A stretch of 64,000 bases of DNA from Dysosmobacter acutus (GCF_018919205.1 NZ_JAHLQN010000001.1:1116001-1180000); one strand, 5' to 3'. Shown: positions 31,489-40,416, counted from the first letter of the stretch. The notes: generated by a model not told the origin, from the sequence alone. A program made the numbers and translations.

Positions 31489-33324
31489 TTGAAAAAGATT
31501 GAGCAGTTTCAAATCACCAGCCTGATGCTTTCGGGCTTCAAGTCCTATGAGGAGCCGACAGAACTGGTGTTCGGCAATCCTACGGTCATCACCGGCGGCA
31601 ACGGGCGGGGGAAAAGCAGCATTGCAGACGCCATCGCCTTTGCCGTTACCGGCTGTCCCTTCTTTGGAGAGCGTGGGATTGACCGCCTGCACAATGAGAA
31701 TAACCCCGATGTCGCCATTCGGATGTGCTTTGTGGACGAAACAGGCACGCTCCATGAGCTCAATCGCACCCGCAGGAAAAACCGCATGACCATCACCTAT
31801 GATGGCTATGAGATCCGGCAGTTGGATCTGGCAGATCTCTTTGGAGAGCGGGATGTATTCTTGTCCATTCTCAATCCTCTGTACTTTATTGAGGAGTTGG
31901 GCGAGGATGGAAAAAAGCTTTTGGAGCGATATCTTCCGACGATTCCTCATGAAACGGTACTCTCTCAGCTATCTGAGCCCGTGCGGGAACATCTCAAAAA
32001 CGAGACGATTCTCTCGCCGGAGGGCAGCCTCAAGCGCTGCCGGGAGGAGATCCGAGGTCTGGAGGAACGCATTACCTATCTGAGAGGCCAGAAGGACTTG
32101 GCGGCGTCGCAGGGGGAATCCCATGAGCAGGCCGAGCAGGAGCTGACCTTGCAGGCAGACACCCTTCGCGAGGAAATCGCGGAACTGGAGCAAAGGCAGT
32201 TTTCCGGCATGGATGTAAGTGACATGCAGGAGCGGCTTGTAGAACTGAGCGGACGATATGAGGAAGCTGCCAGGGATGAACGCACCGATACTTCCAAATT
32301 GCGGGAACAGCTTCAGCTTCTTCGGGAAAAGATCGCCCGCAGAGAAGTGGAGAAGTACCAGTCCAAATTCACGGAAGCGTTGGCGGAAGTGTCTGCCAGA
32401 GTCAAAGACCTGGGCGTGCGGTATCAGCGGGAAAGCGCTGCATATAAGGCGTTTCATGCCGGTATGGAGTGTCCTGCCTGTCACCGGAGCGTGACAGAGC
32501 AGAGCTTGCCCGAAGTGCAGGCGGCGCTGAAAAAAGTGCTCTCCGAGCTTTATGCTGCCGGCAGTGAACAGCGCGCTCAGCTGATAGAGCTTCAGGAGAT
32601 GGACAAAAAGGCTGCGGATACCTTCGCACAGTTCAAAGAAGATGACCTTGGCAAATGGGCCGCGGAAGCTGCGGAAATGGAGCAGCGCTGTGCCTCGCTT
32701 GCGGAGCAGGCTTCCGCAGAAACGGAGCGCCTGCGCGCAGAGATCCAGACGCTGACTGCTGACCTGGAGTACGGCAATCTTTCGCAGTCGGAATACGACC
32801 ACCTCGGTACATGCCGGGAGGAACTGCGGCAGAGCGAAGCGAAAATAGCGGCGCTTCAGACTATGACGGCGGCGCAGCTTCCTGATTTTGACCGGGAGAT
32901 CGCGCAGGCCAATGCCAGCATTGCGGAGATCAAGCGCAAAATGGCCAATGTGATCGCGTACATCAGCAAGCGGGCAGAGCTGACCTTCTCGCAGCTTAAA
33001 ATGAACCGTGTGGAGATCTCACTCTACGATGTGGTGAAATCCACCGGGGAAGTCAAAGACACCTTCAAATTCCAGTATGGCGGTCGCCGTTACGACCGGC
33101 TTTCTCTTTCGGAGAAGATCCGGGCCGGCATGGAGGTCTCTGAGCTGATGAAGCGGCTGACGGGACGAAATTACCCCGTGTTTGTCGATAACATGGAGTC
33201 GGTAGATGACCTTGCCAATGTAAGGCCAACAGGACAGATCATCATGGCAAAATGTGTCAGCGGCGCGGCGCTGCAGGTAAAACCCGTAAGACCCATTGTC
33301 TTTGCGGAGCAGAGAGCCGCATGA
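31489..33324 (+). CDS. SMC/Rad50-like ATPase with zinc-hook motif
   Basis: The 611 residues start with TTG 31489 (GGAAAGGAG upstream). Walker A GGNGRGKS is at 36-43. A coiled coil of about 400 residues is split by the hook-like CPAC at 328-331. The ABC signature-like LSLSEK lies at about 535 and Walker B YPVFVDNMES at about 563. The layout is a short Rad50/SbcC, which tethers DNA ends and regulates a nuclease. Odd points are the small size and an Asn where the catalytic Glu usually follows the Walker B Asp (VDNMES), so ATP hydrolysis may be slow. No SbcD/Mre11 gene is adjacent. It is probably the recombination partner of the Rad52-like protein. Confidence 0.8.
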   Translation: MKKIEQFQITSLMLSGFKSYEEPTELVFGNPTVITGGNGRGKSSIADAIAFAVTGCPFFGERGIDRLHNENNPDVAIRMCFVDETGTLHELNRTRRKNRMTITYDGYEIRQLDLADLFGERDVFLSILNPLYFIEELGEDGKKLLERYLPTIPHETVLSQLSEPVREHLKNETILSPEGSLKRCREEIRGLEERITYLRGQKDLAASQGESHEQAEQELTLQADTLREEIAELEQRQFSGMDVSDMQERLVELSGRYEEAARDERTDTSKLREQLQLLREKIARREVEKYQSKFTEALAEVSARVKDLGVRYQRESAAYKAFHAGMECPACHRSVTEQSLPEVQAALKKVLSELYAAGSEQRAQLIELQEMDKKAADTFAQFKEDDLGKWAAEAAEMEQRCASLAEQASAETERLRAEIQTLTADLEYGNLSQSEYDHLGTCREELRQSEAKIAALQTMTAAQLPDFDREIAQANASIAEIKRKMANVIAYISKRAELTFSQLKMNRVEISLYDVVKSTGEVKDTFKFQYGGRRYDRLSLSEKIRAGMEVSELMKRLTGRNYPVFVDNMESVDDLANVRPTGQIIMAKCVSGAALQVKPVRPIVFAEQRAA

Positions 33325-33339
33325 TGGAGGTGAAACCGT

Positions 33340-34407
33340 TTGGCCGCAAAAATTTACGATAAGATCCCCATTGTGGACACGGCCAGACGGTGTGGGCTTG
33401 TCCTCGACTCCCGGACGCTGCGGCGAAAGGAAGTCGAGGCAAGCTGCCCCTTCTGCGGTGACCACGGGCCGGGGAAATATCATTTAAGCCTTAATACGGA
33501 TACCGACCAATACCGCTGCAATCTCTGCGGCACCCACGGAAACAGCGTGAGCCTGTATGCACGGATCAAAGGGATCTGTAACAAAGAGGCTTATTTGGAG
33601 CTGGCGCATGAGAGCAAGGTCTACCCCTTGCCTCAATCGCCATCTCCCCAAACACAGGAACGGCAGCCCTGCTCATTGGATCAGCGCCATGCCGTGTATT
33701 CGGATATGCTGGCGCATCTGACGCTTCTCCCAAAACACGGCGAGAATCTCTTAGAACGGGGCTTGAGCGAAGAGCGCATCCGAAGAAACGAGTATCGCAG
33801 TATGCCGGAAACAGAGCGCGGGCGTCGGCTTTTGACCGACCTCCTGCGCAGTCACGGCCATGACCTGCACGGTATTCCGGGCTTTCGCACTTATTATAGC
33901 GACTGGACACTCTCCGGCCCCAACGGTTTCTTGATTCCGGTTCGGAACAAGGATGGGCTGATTCAAGGGCTGAAGATCCGTCTGGATGATGCGCAGCAGG
34001 CCAATCGCAAGTACCGCTGGCTTTCCAGCCGAAATCTGCCATCCGGCACCCGCAGCTATTCGTGGGTGCATGTGACAGGGAACACCCAAAGCAAGCGTGC
34101 GTTTCTGACGGAAGGTCCGCTGAAGGGCGATGTAGCCAGTTTCCTTGCGCAAGATGCGCTCTTTATCTGCATCGGCGGCGTCAACGCGCTGAATGGCTTG
34201 AATGATACCATCCGAGGTCTTGGCGTCCGCGAAGTCATAGAGGCGATGGACATGGATCAGATGACCAATCCAAATGTGCGCAGCGCCATTCTCACCATGC
34301 GGAAGGAAGTGCAGAAGATACCGGGCATTCGCTATTCAAAGTACACATGGAATCCCGCCTACAAGGGAGTGGACGACTACCTTCTGAGCCGGGCGGCAAC
34401 GATGTAA
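33340..34407 (+). CDS. primase-like protein (zinc finger plus TOPRIM-like domain)
   Basis: The 355 residues start at TTG 33340 with TGGAGGTGAAACCGT upstream; no ATG is close. The N-terminal zinc finger has C36, C39 and C60, C63, in the position of the CHC2 finger of DnaG primases. The C-terminal half has LTEGPLKGD (acidic residue 258) and AMDMDQ (D304, D306), the acidic positions of a TOPRIM fold. There is no visible helicase-binding domain. The likely role is priming DNA synthesis of the element. Length is shorter than DnaG (about 600), as in phage and plasmid primases. Confidence 0.8.
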   Translation: MAAKIYDKIPIVDTARRCGLVLDSRTLRRKEVEASCPFCGDHGPGKYHLSLNTDTDQYRCNLCGTHGNSVSLYARIKGICNKEAYLELAHESKVYPLPQSPSPQTQERQPCSLDQRHAVYSDMLAHLTLLPKHGENLLERGLSEERIRRNEYRSMPETERGRRLLTDLLRSHGHDLHGIPGFRTYYSDWTLSGPNGFLIPVRNKDGLIQGLKIRLDDAQQANRKYRWLSSRNLPSGTRSYSWVHVTGNTQSKRAFLTEGPLKGDVASFLAQDALFICIGGVNALNGLNDTIRGLGVREVIEAMDMDQMTNPNVRSAILTMRKEVQKIPGIRYSKYTWNPAYKGVDDYLLSRAATM

Positions 34408-34417
34408 AGGAGAAAAA

Positions 34418-34657
34418 ATGTTAACAGCACAAGAGGAAGCGCGGATCATGGCGAAGATCCGAAAAGACGGCTATGGCATTACGCTGGAGCAAATGAAGCA
34501 GTATTTCATAGAGCACCGGCGCGCACGGAAAACCGGTGATAAGAAGACGATGGAAAAGATCGAATATCATCTCACCTACATCAATTTCCACTACGAATGT
34601 GGGCTGCTGATCTCCGGGCAGTATGATAAGCTCCCGGAGGTCATCAAAAATTGGTGA
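34418..34657 (+). CDS. small hypothetical protein
   Basis: This 79-residue Lys/Arg-rich helical protein begins MLTAQEEARIMAKIRKDGYG, with AAAGGAG upstream. It has no recognised family. It lies between primase-like and DUF6744 genes with short gaps on both sides. Confidence 0.5.
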   Translation: MLTAQEEARIMAKIRKDGYGITLEQMKQYFIEHRRARKTGDKKTMEKIEYHLTYINFHYECGLLISGQYDKLPEVIKNW

Positions 34658-34689
34658 GGCATCTCACCATAGAAAGGAACGACACGAAT

Positions 34690-35664
34690 ATGGACAATGT
34701 CATAAACATGGGTGAATTTATCGGTGCCGCCACCGGTGATAAGCGGCACATGTTGGGAAAGTTTCTTTATTTTTCTCTTTCCAACCTTCTGGTAGAGAAA
34801 GAGGAACTTTCCGCGCTCTGTGAGAGCATGGGCATTGCTTACGCCGGGTGCAACCGACTCTCGGTGTCGGATGCGTTTCGGTCCGCCACAGGAGACATTC
34901 GGGAACGTGTTCCGGTCACCACGGACGGCGAGACGAATATCTACCTCGCCTACTGTCGTGACAATAAGCACACGGCGGGCATTCTCTCCCGTGAGCTGGT
35001 GAAGGAAACCTTGAACCGCCATACCAACCAGTACGAAAAGCTGGCGAATATCAGCTGCGGTAAGAACGACGGGATGTTCCGCTGCGATAATCTCGTGCTG
35101 GACGATGCGGTGGATGTGCAGGGCTGCTGCCGAAAAGCGGAGGAGCTTTTTGAGCTCTACCAGCGATGCGCAAACCGCAAGCAGATCGAGACCATCTGCG
35201 TCAATTTCCTGCGGGGAATGGAGGCAACCAAACTGAGTGTCACCGGCCATATGTACTTTGTCCCCCGCACTTTTATGGAGCGCGTGGATATTTTCGAGGA
35301 CTTCATCACCCTGCTCAGCGGACTGAATAAAAAGCAGACGCCGCTGGTGGTCAACAGCTTCTACATCATTGACGATGCCAAGCAGCGGGATAAGATGACG
35401 GAGGAATTCTATCTGGCAGTGAAAAAGGAGATCGCTGCCTATCAGGAAAAGTGCGACTACCTCATTAAGAGCAGCAGCCAGAGTCCCGCAGTTATGGAAC
35501 GTTGGGTACTCAAGGTGCAGGCGCTGGAGGAAAAGAAGCGCCACTATGAGGGCGTGCTGCAGCGCGAACTGGACGGGCTGGACGATGAGTTTTCCGTCTT
35601 GAAGCTCCTTTCGCAGGAGCTTCAGGTACGGGCCCGGAGCATCCGCTTTCAAAAGGCTGCGTAA
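34690..35664 (+). CDS. DUF6744 family protein
   Basis: The protein has 324 residues from ATG 34690, chosen for GAAAGGAAC upstream; the longer frame overlaps the previous gene. It begins MDNVINMGEFIGAATGDKRH and is mostly helical, ending in a coiled coil (about 265-320). It matches my recollection of DUF6744, a family found next to Rad52/primase genes in mobile elements of Clostridia. The first half resembles the DUF932-like group, uncharacterised proteins of plasmids and phages. It is the last gene of operon B; a hairpin follows. Confidence 0.6.
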   Translation: MDNVINMGEFIGAATGDKRHMLGKFLYFSLSNLLVEKEELSALCESMGIAYAGCNRLSVSDAFRSATGDIRERVPVTTDGETNIYLAYCRDNKHTAGILSRELVKETLNRHTNQYEKLANISCGKNDGMFRCDNLVLDDAVDVQGCCRKAEELFELYQRCANRKQIETICVNFLRGMEATKLSVTGHMYFVPRTFMERVDIFEDFITLLSGLNKKQTPLVVNSFYIIDDAKQRDKMTEEFYLAVKKEIAAYQEKCDYLIKSSSQSPAVMERWVLKVQALEEKKRHYEGVLQRELDGLDDEFSVLKLLSQELQVRARSIRFQKAA

Positions 35665-35684
35665 GCCTTGAAGCGTACAGACAC

Positions 35685-35714
35685 AAGGCGGGACTGCAAG
35701 CGCAGTCCCGCCTT
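35685..35714 (+). terminator. terminator-like hairpin ending operon B
   Basis: A perfect 13-bp stem AAGGCGGGACTGC/GCAGTCCCGCCTT with a four-base loop, followed by ATCCTG rather than a long T-run. It marks the end of the element-like gene block. A second hairpin (GCGGCAGAG/CTCTGCCGC, 35791-35811) lies before the convergent minus-strand operon. Confidence 0.6.
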
Positions 35715-35863
35715 ATCCTGTTGAGCAGGCGAACTTTTTGTTGTTTTTTCGCCCGGTATCCCATATAATTCAGGTTAATATGGAATGTTGGCGGCAGAGC
35801 AGCTCTGCCGCTCTGGGGAACAATCGGCACCCCTGCAGGAGGTTTCGCACGATGAGCCTGTTA

Positions 35864-37546
35864 CTATGTTTCGTTCTCCTGTTCCTCCTGCGTCTGACGC
35901 AGGATCGCGGCATATTGCTGTACCTTTCGGTAGGAATCAAGCCCCGTCTTTCGGAGAATGCTCTTGGTGTGGCTGTAAATGGTGCTCACCTTAACAGAGA
36001 ATTGAACGCTCATCTCCTGTGGCCCCATGCCGGCAACATAGCCCTCATAGATCTTGCGCTCCGTACTCGTCAGCTTATCCAGCCCGGTCACAAAGATCCG
36101 GTACACCTCCGGGTCGATGTCGTCCTTCTGCGCGTGAGCCATCCGGGATGCGTCCGTCTGTACGGTTTCCAACTGACTTTGCGTTTCCTCGACCTGCGCC
36201 TGAAGAAATTCGCTTTGCCGCAGGGCCGCGTCCTTCTCGCTCTCCAGCGCGGAAACAGTCTCCTGATGCGCTTCATCCTGCGCCCGCAGAGATCCGGATA
36301 CGGCGGCAAATTCGCTGTAGCGCATCTGCCCGTCGCCCCGGTTTTCCTCCGTAAGCTGCCGGAGATCCCGCAGCAGCGGAGAGAGGTATCTGCGGCTGAG
36401 GACAATGCAGGCCAGACACAGGGCAAAGAGCAGCAGGAACAGCAGCAAAGCGGTCTGCCAGACGCTGCGTACCACAAGCTGCCGGTAATCCTGCGCGGGG
36501 ATCAGCACCGCCAATGTCCGGCTTTCGCTGTCTCCACCTGCAGCGGTAAAGTCCATGGTTATGCCTACATAGGAAAGGTCCCCGCACTTCATGGATGTCA
36601 TGCCGTGACGCATGGGCTTGAGTGTGAGACGGTCGTTAATGGGAACATAGCAGTAGTCTCCCGCACCGCCGGTCATCAGACACCCGCCGCTGTCCAGCGT
36701 GTTGGACACGCCGCCCTCCGATGCCATGAGGCAGGCAACGCTTTGAAAGCCAGTAGGCTGCTTGTGGTGAGCTGCAAAATAAGTCTGGTTGACCCCAAAG
36801 CCGCACAGTCCGTATACCGTGCCGTCCTCCCCGACCATGGGAATGGTCAGCAGAACGGCCCGCTCCGAGGTGCCGGGAAGGGTGATCAGTGCCGAGGTGC
36901 GGCAGGAGGCGGAAGATACCGGCGTGGCCGCATCCGCAAGGCATTGCCGGTAATCCGGCAGAGTCTCCGTGTTGAACTCCCGGCTCCATTTCCGGTGGGG
37001 CATGACCCCGTGGGCCTTCCCGATCTCCGCCATGCCTCGGTAGAGCAGCAGATCCCCGGTCAGATGCTCGGCGTTGCTCCGCTGGACATACAGCCCGCTG
37101 CGGTCAGCCTCGCCGCTGCTCACGCCGATGGCGGCTTCCAGAATGACAAAGGCTCCGGAGCAGTCCGTCTGACGGGCATACTGGCACAGCGGCTCCAGCA
37201 GCGCCTCCTCTACCTGTGAGATGGTGTCAAGATTTCCGTCCAGCTCCGAAAAGGTCATGCCCTGTTCGGCCAATGTGTCCTCCAGAATGTCCGTCATATC
37301 CTTGGACAGATGGGCGCTCATGCCGGAGACATTCCGCCAGAGGGAGGCCATATCCGAGCGGAACACCTCCATCTGGATGCTCATGCTTTTGGACAGCTCC
37401 TCGCCGGGGGTATTGATCCGCCCGAAAATTTGCAGGCTGACCAGCAGCACCGCGGCCAGAAGAAGGCCCATCGCCGCCATGTAGATCACCAGCTTGTGCT
37501 TCATGGAGCGGTTGGCGTAGTTCAGTTTTTCCAGTGCATGGCGCAT
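35864..37546 (-). CDS. membrane-anchored LuxR-type regulator with extracytoplasmic sensor domain (cassette 1)
   Basis: This 560-residue protein has one membrane helix at 18-41, a large external region (42-360) with Cache-like alternation and several Cys, a second helix at 361-384, a HAMP-like linker and coiled coil (about 395-470), and a C-terminal LuxR/GerE helix-turn-helix (489-548, LTSTERKIYEGYVAGMGPQE). It is a one-piece transmembrane transcription factor with no kinase or receiver. It lies 36 bases downstream of a binding-protein gene on the same strand. The identical gene pair and layout recur at 48501-51447. I infer that the binding protein presents a ligand to the external domain. Confidence 0.8.
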   Translation of the reverse strand: MRHALEKLNYANRSMKHKLVIYMAAMGLLLAAVLLVSLQIFGRINTPGEELSKSMSIQMEVFRSDMASLWRNVSGMSAHLSKDMTDILEDTLAEQGMTFSELDGNLDTISQVEEALLEPLCQYARQTDCSGAFVILEAAIGVSSGEADRSGLYVQRSNAEHLTGDLLLYRGMAEIGKAHGVMPHRKWSREFNTETLPDYRQCLADAATPVSSASCRTSALITLPGTSERAVLLTIPMVGEDGTVYGLCGFGVNQTYFAAHHKQPTGFQSVACLMASEGGVSNTLDSGGCLMTGGAGDYCYVPINDRLTLKPMRHGMTSMKCGDLSYVGITMDFTAAGGDSESRTLAVLIPAQDYRQLVVRSVWQTALLLFLLLFALCLACIVLSRRYLSPLLRDLRQLTEENRGDGQMRYSEFAAVSGSLRAQDEAHQETVSALESEKDAALRQSEFLQAQVEETQSQLETVQTDASRMAHAQKDDIDPEVYRIFVTGLDKLTSTERKIYEGYVAGMGPQEMSVQFSVKVSTIYSHTKSILRKTGLDSYRKVQQYAAILRQTQEEQENET

Positions 37547-37582
37547 CGATTTTTACCTGCCTGTGGTTCTTTTTTATCCGCA

Positions 37583-38917
37583 TCAGCCCATGGAGCAAAG
37601 CATCGTCCATGTCTCGTTGGCCAGCTCATCCACGCTCTCACCGTTCGCAAGGCGGGCGGGATAGGCCTTCTGCGCCTCCCGCAGCGCATCGTAAAGGGCG
37701 TTGACCTTGCCGTAATAGCCGGAAAAGCGCGGCTCGGACACCGGTGTATATTCCTGCCTCATGGTGTTCAGCGCGGCGTAGAGATTCTGGTATGCCTGCT
37801 GCGGTTCCGGGAAATCCGTATAGTTCTCAATGGCATCGAACGCACCGTTCCGCACGGGCATATAGCCGGTCTCGGCCACAAAATCAAGGTTCCGCTCCGG
37901 CTCCGTCAGCCAGTGGACGAACAGGCTCGCGGCCTCCGCCCGCTTTTCATCGGTCTTATAGGCGCAAAGACCCACGCCCGCCTGAGTCATCAGCGCGTCC
38001 GCGCCGTCGGTTTTCGGCATGGGCAGGACCTGCAAATTCATCGGCTCCACCGTGCCGTCGAGATAGCTCACCTTATCATTATAGTAGAGGATGGCGGCGG
38101 ACGAGCCGATGCCGGAGATGGTTTCGCCGGTCATGACCTGCGTATTGGAATAGCGGTCGGACATCTGGATATGCCCCTGCACCAGAGCGCGGGCAAATTC
38201 CAGCCAGCTCTCCTTGAAAATGGCGTTGTCCGTGTCGTACCAGCCGTCCTCGGTATAGAAATCCTCCGCACCCTGCTCCATGGCCCGCAGCTCCACAGCG
38301 CGGAGAGGATAGTCCAGAGCGCAGAAGGTCTTGCCGCCGCTGTAGTCATAGAAAGCGCCGGCGGTCTGATAAAAGCCCTCCCATGTGGTAAGGTCGCTGT
38401 ACTGCGCGCCGGTGGCGGCGGAGAAGCGGTCAAAGGCGGAGCCGTTGAGCATCAGCACATGGGTGGATTTGGACATGGGGAATACCAGCAGCTTGCCGTC
38501 CGCCGTGCCGTCGTCCAGAAAGCCGGAAACGAACTCCTCGCGCTCCTTCTCGGTAAAGAGGTCGTTCCAGTCCACCACGTTCTCTGCCCCCAGCGCCATC
38601 GCATCCCCAATGTGGCAGGTGAACACATCCGGCATCTCCGGAAGCTCGGAGCCGCCCGCCTGCGCCTGCAGCAGAAACGCACCGATCTGAGAGGCGCTGC
38701 TGGTAGCGGTGACGGTCACTCGCACGCCCTTTTCCGCGCCCACCGTCCGGTTGAACTCGTCCACAAGCTCGTCCATGGGAGAGCCGGACTGCTCGCCGTA
38801 GACGTGCCAGAAGGTCAGCGTCACAGGGTTATCCTTGTCCAGCAGCGATTTCTCGCAGCCGGTGAGGGAGAAAATCATCAGCGCCGCCAGCAGCGCGGCA
38901 AAAAATCTTGGTTTCAT
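37583..38917 (-). CDS. solute-binding-type lipoprotein (extracellular family 1) of cassette 1
   Basis: This 444-residue protein has a lipoprotein signal (FSLTGC, lipid site C21) and the family 1 binding-protein pattern (TLTFWHVYGEQSGSPMDELV at about 33-52, later LTEPERNLDFVAETGYMPVR). Such proteins usually deliver sugars or oligosaccharides to ABC importers. No permease or ATPase gene is near. Instead the next gene is a membrane LuxR regulator. The paralog at 48501-49835 has the same length and shares many motifs (LTEP.RN.DFV.E.GYMPV). Its operon is transcribed away from the zinc-ribbon/dockerin genes through a shared intergenic region. Confidence 0.85.
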   Translation of the reverse strand: MKPRFFAALLAALMIFSLTGCEKSLLDKDNPVTLTFWHVYGEQSGSPMDELVDEFNRTVGAEKGVRVTVTATSSASQIGAFLLQAQAGGSELPEMPDVFTCHIGDAMALGAENVVDWNDLFTEKEREEFVSGFLDDGTADGKLLVFPMSKSTHVLMLNGSAFDRFSAATGAQYSDLTTWEGFYQTAGAFYDYSGGKTFCALDYPLRAVELRAMEQGAEDFYTEDGWYDTDNAIFKESWLEFARALVQGHIQMSDRYSNTQVMTGETISGIGSSAAILYYNDKVSYLDGTVEPMNLQVLPMPKTDGADALMTQAGVGLCAYKTDEKRAEAASLFVHWLTEPERNLDFVAETGYMPVRNGAFDAIENYTDFPEPQQAYQNLYAALNTMRQEYTPVSEPRFSGYYGKVNALYDALREAQKAYPARLANGESVDELANETWTMLCSMG

Positions 38918-39227
38918 GCGTTAAACCTCCAGATCGAACAGGCGTTTGGCGAATTGGCGTATTTTTGATGGTTTTTGAAAATTTTTTTGTCTCCGTCTAC
39001 CCAATTTCGGGTTTTTGGAGATGACAGGAGCGAGGAAATATGGTACACAACAGGAGAACGGACGGTCAAGCAACACTTCGGAGCGTCCGGTCAGCAGAGA
39101 GAAATCGGAAAGGGGTACCCCTTTCCGTTGGAGCTATGCTCCAACGGAAGGACCGCTCGCCCCCATTTGATTTTCTCGCATTATAGCACAACCCCCAGTT
39201 CTTCGCAAGAAAAAACGGAAGGGAGGA
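38918..39227. promoter_or_regulatory. divergent intergenic region with two overlapping inverted repeats
   Basis: This 310-base gap between divergent operons has no gene. It contains a 22-base perfect palindrome (39106-39127, CGGAAAGGGG/CCCCTTTCCG about a central TA) and a 12-bp stem (39123-39149, TTCCGTTGGAGC/GCTCCAACGGAA, loop TAT). The two share five bases, so both cannot form at once in RNA. It must also hold promoters for both operons, but no clear -35/-10 pair stands out. Confidence 0.6.
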
Positions 39228-39629
39228 ATGTCTGTGGCCGAATCACAGAAAACAGCAACGTACAAGGTCGTTGCGGACGCCGGAGGCGGGCGGGTGTTTC
39301 GCTTCTACTGCGACATCTCCGGTGAGCTGTGCTGCGTGACCAAGCCCATCCGGGCGGACACGGAGGAAGCGGCGCTGGAGATCGCGTGGGACAAGGAGGG
39401 CAAGTGGGAGTTCAACCTCTGCCCCAAATGCGGGAAGTATGTATCCTCCGCTATGTTCAATGTCAACGCGGGGCTGTGTCTGGACTGCGCCCCGTGGGAG
39501 GACGAGTACCCCTCGTTCTGCCATCACTGCGGCGTCCGCCTCCAGGAACCGGACGCCTGCTTCTGCCCCATCTGTGGAGCAAGATTGCAGGTGGGCGGCA
39601 CAGACGGAAAGGAGGGAGCCGCCGAATGA
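39228..39629 (+). CDS. zinc-ribbon protein
   Basis: The 133 residues have Cys pairs CPKCG (about 65-69), CLDC (about 84-87), CHHCG (about 98-102) and CPICG (about 113-117), so two or more zinc ribbons. The first 60 residues form a beta-rich domain (YKVVADAGGGRVFRFYCDI). It starts after GGGAGGA and overlaps the next gene by four bases. Its place at the head of an operon leading to secreted proteins is notable, but a direct function is not evident. Confidence 0.65.
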   Translation: MSVAESQKTATYKVVADAGGGRVFRFYCDISGELCCVTKPIRADTEEAALEIAWDKEGKWEFNLCPKCGKYVSSAMFNVNAGLCLDCAPWEDEYPSFCHHCGVRLQEPDACFCPICGARLQVGGTDGKEGAAE

Positions 39630-39940
39630 CAAACTATGACCTGAGAACCCGGAAAGCTTTGCGGCAGGTGACGCTGCTGGAGTTCGGCTTCGGGCCGGAG
39701 ACCATGCGGCGATGTAAGCTCTGCCCGGAGTGCGGCAGGGCAAACCCCGCGCAGGACACGCACTGCGCTGACTGCGGCGCGGTACTGCCGGAAAAGACCC
39801 TCTATGACTTCTACCTCTCCCGCCACCGCTGCTGCCCCGGCTGCGGTGTGGCTGTCACCGACTACGCGGTGTACTGCCCGGAGTGCGGGACGCGCTTGCC
39901 GAAGGCAGGCGTGACACGGAGAAAGGAGACCGCGGTATGA
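39626..39940 (+). CDS. double zinc-ribbon protein
   Basis: This 104-residue protein has two zinc ribbons: CKLCPECG with CADCG (about 30-51) and CCPGCG with CPECG (about 71-89). It starts with ATG overlapping the previous stop (ATGA), with GGAGGGAG upstream, and is in turn overlapped by the next gene. It is probably a small protein-protein interaction module. Confidence 0.65.
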   Translation: MTNYDLRTRKALRQVTLLEFGFGPETMRRCKLCPECGRANPAQDTHCADCGAVLPEKTLYDFYLSRHRCCPGCGVAVTDYAVYCPECGTRLPKAGVTRRKETAV

Positions 39941-40416
39941 GCTTATTCCGAAAGCGGGAGCCGCCGGCCAGCGGTCCCGGAGCAGAACAGGCCCTGCCCA
40001 GAGCAGCAGCCTGCTTCATCACTCCCGCCATGACCCGCCGCGCGGCGGACTGGCTGGGTAATTTGGGCGGCTGCCGTCCGCTGGGTATTCTATCCGACGA
40101 CTACGACGATGTGGTCTGGCAGTGTACGGCGGAGAGGGCGGATCTTCTGCTGCTGGAGCTGGACTTTTCAAACGGAGTGGAGGATAAGGATGTTTCCTCT
40201 CGTTGCGACATCGCCGTCGAGGTGCGGCGGAAGCTGCCGGACTGCCGGGTCTATCTCGTCTGCGAGGACGGCCACCCGGAAAAGCTGGCCGCGCTGGAAA
40301 AGGCGGTGGAGCTGAAGCTCATCGACGGCTATTGCATCGGCGGGCTGACCGCCCGGCAGGCGGAAATCTGGCTGGCCGAGACGGCGCGCGCCATGAACGA
40401 GCGCACAGAACCATGA
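39937..40416 (+). CDS. receiver-like (pseudo-response-regulator) protein
   Basis: The 159 residues form an alternating alpha/beta sequence reminiscent of a receiver domain: RPLGILSDD, ADLLLLELDFS (acidic residue at the phosphorylation strand), CRVYLVCEDGHPEKLAALEK and KLIDGYCIGG. No DNA-binding part follows. The layout suggests a degenerate stand-alone receiver, with ELD replacing the usual D at the strand end. It overlaps the zinc-ribbon gene by four bases. A kinase gene is not visible, so a phosphate-independent role is possible. The fold assignment is tentative. Confidence 0.4.
   Translation: MSLFRKREPPASGPGAEQALPRAAACFITPAMTRRAADWLGNLGGCRPLGILSDDYDDVVWQCTAERADLLLLELDFSNGVEDKDVSSRCDIAVEVRRKLPDCRVYLVCEDGHPEKLAALEKAVELKLIDGYCIGGLTARQAEIWLAETARAMNERTEP

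Noticed and set aside
37583-38917. Sugar ABC importer operon
   Set aside because: Only the binding protein is present. No permease or ATPase gene occurs nearby, and the partner gene is a LuxR regulator in both cassettes.
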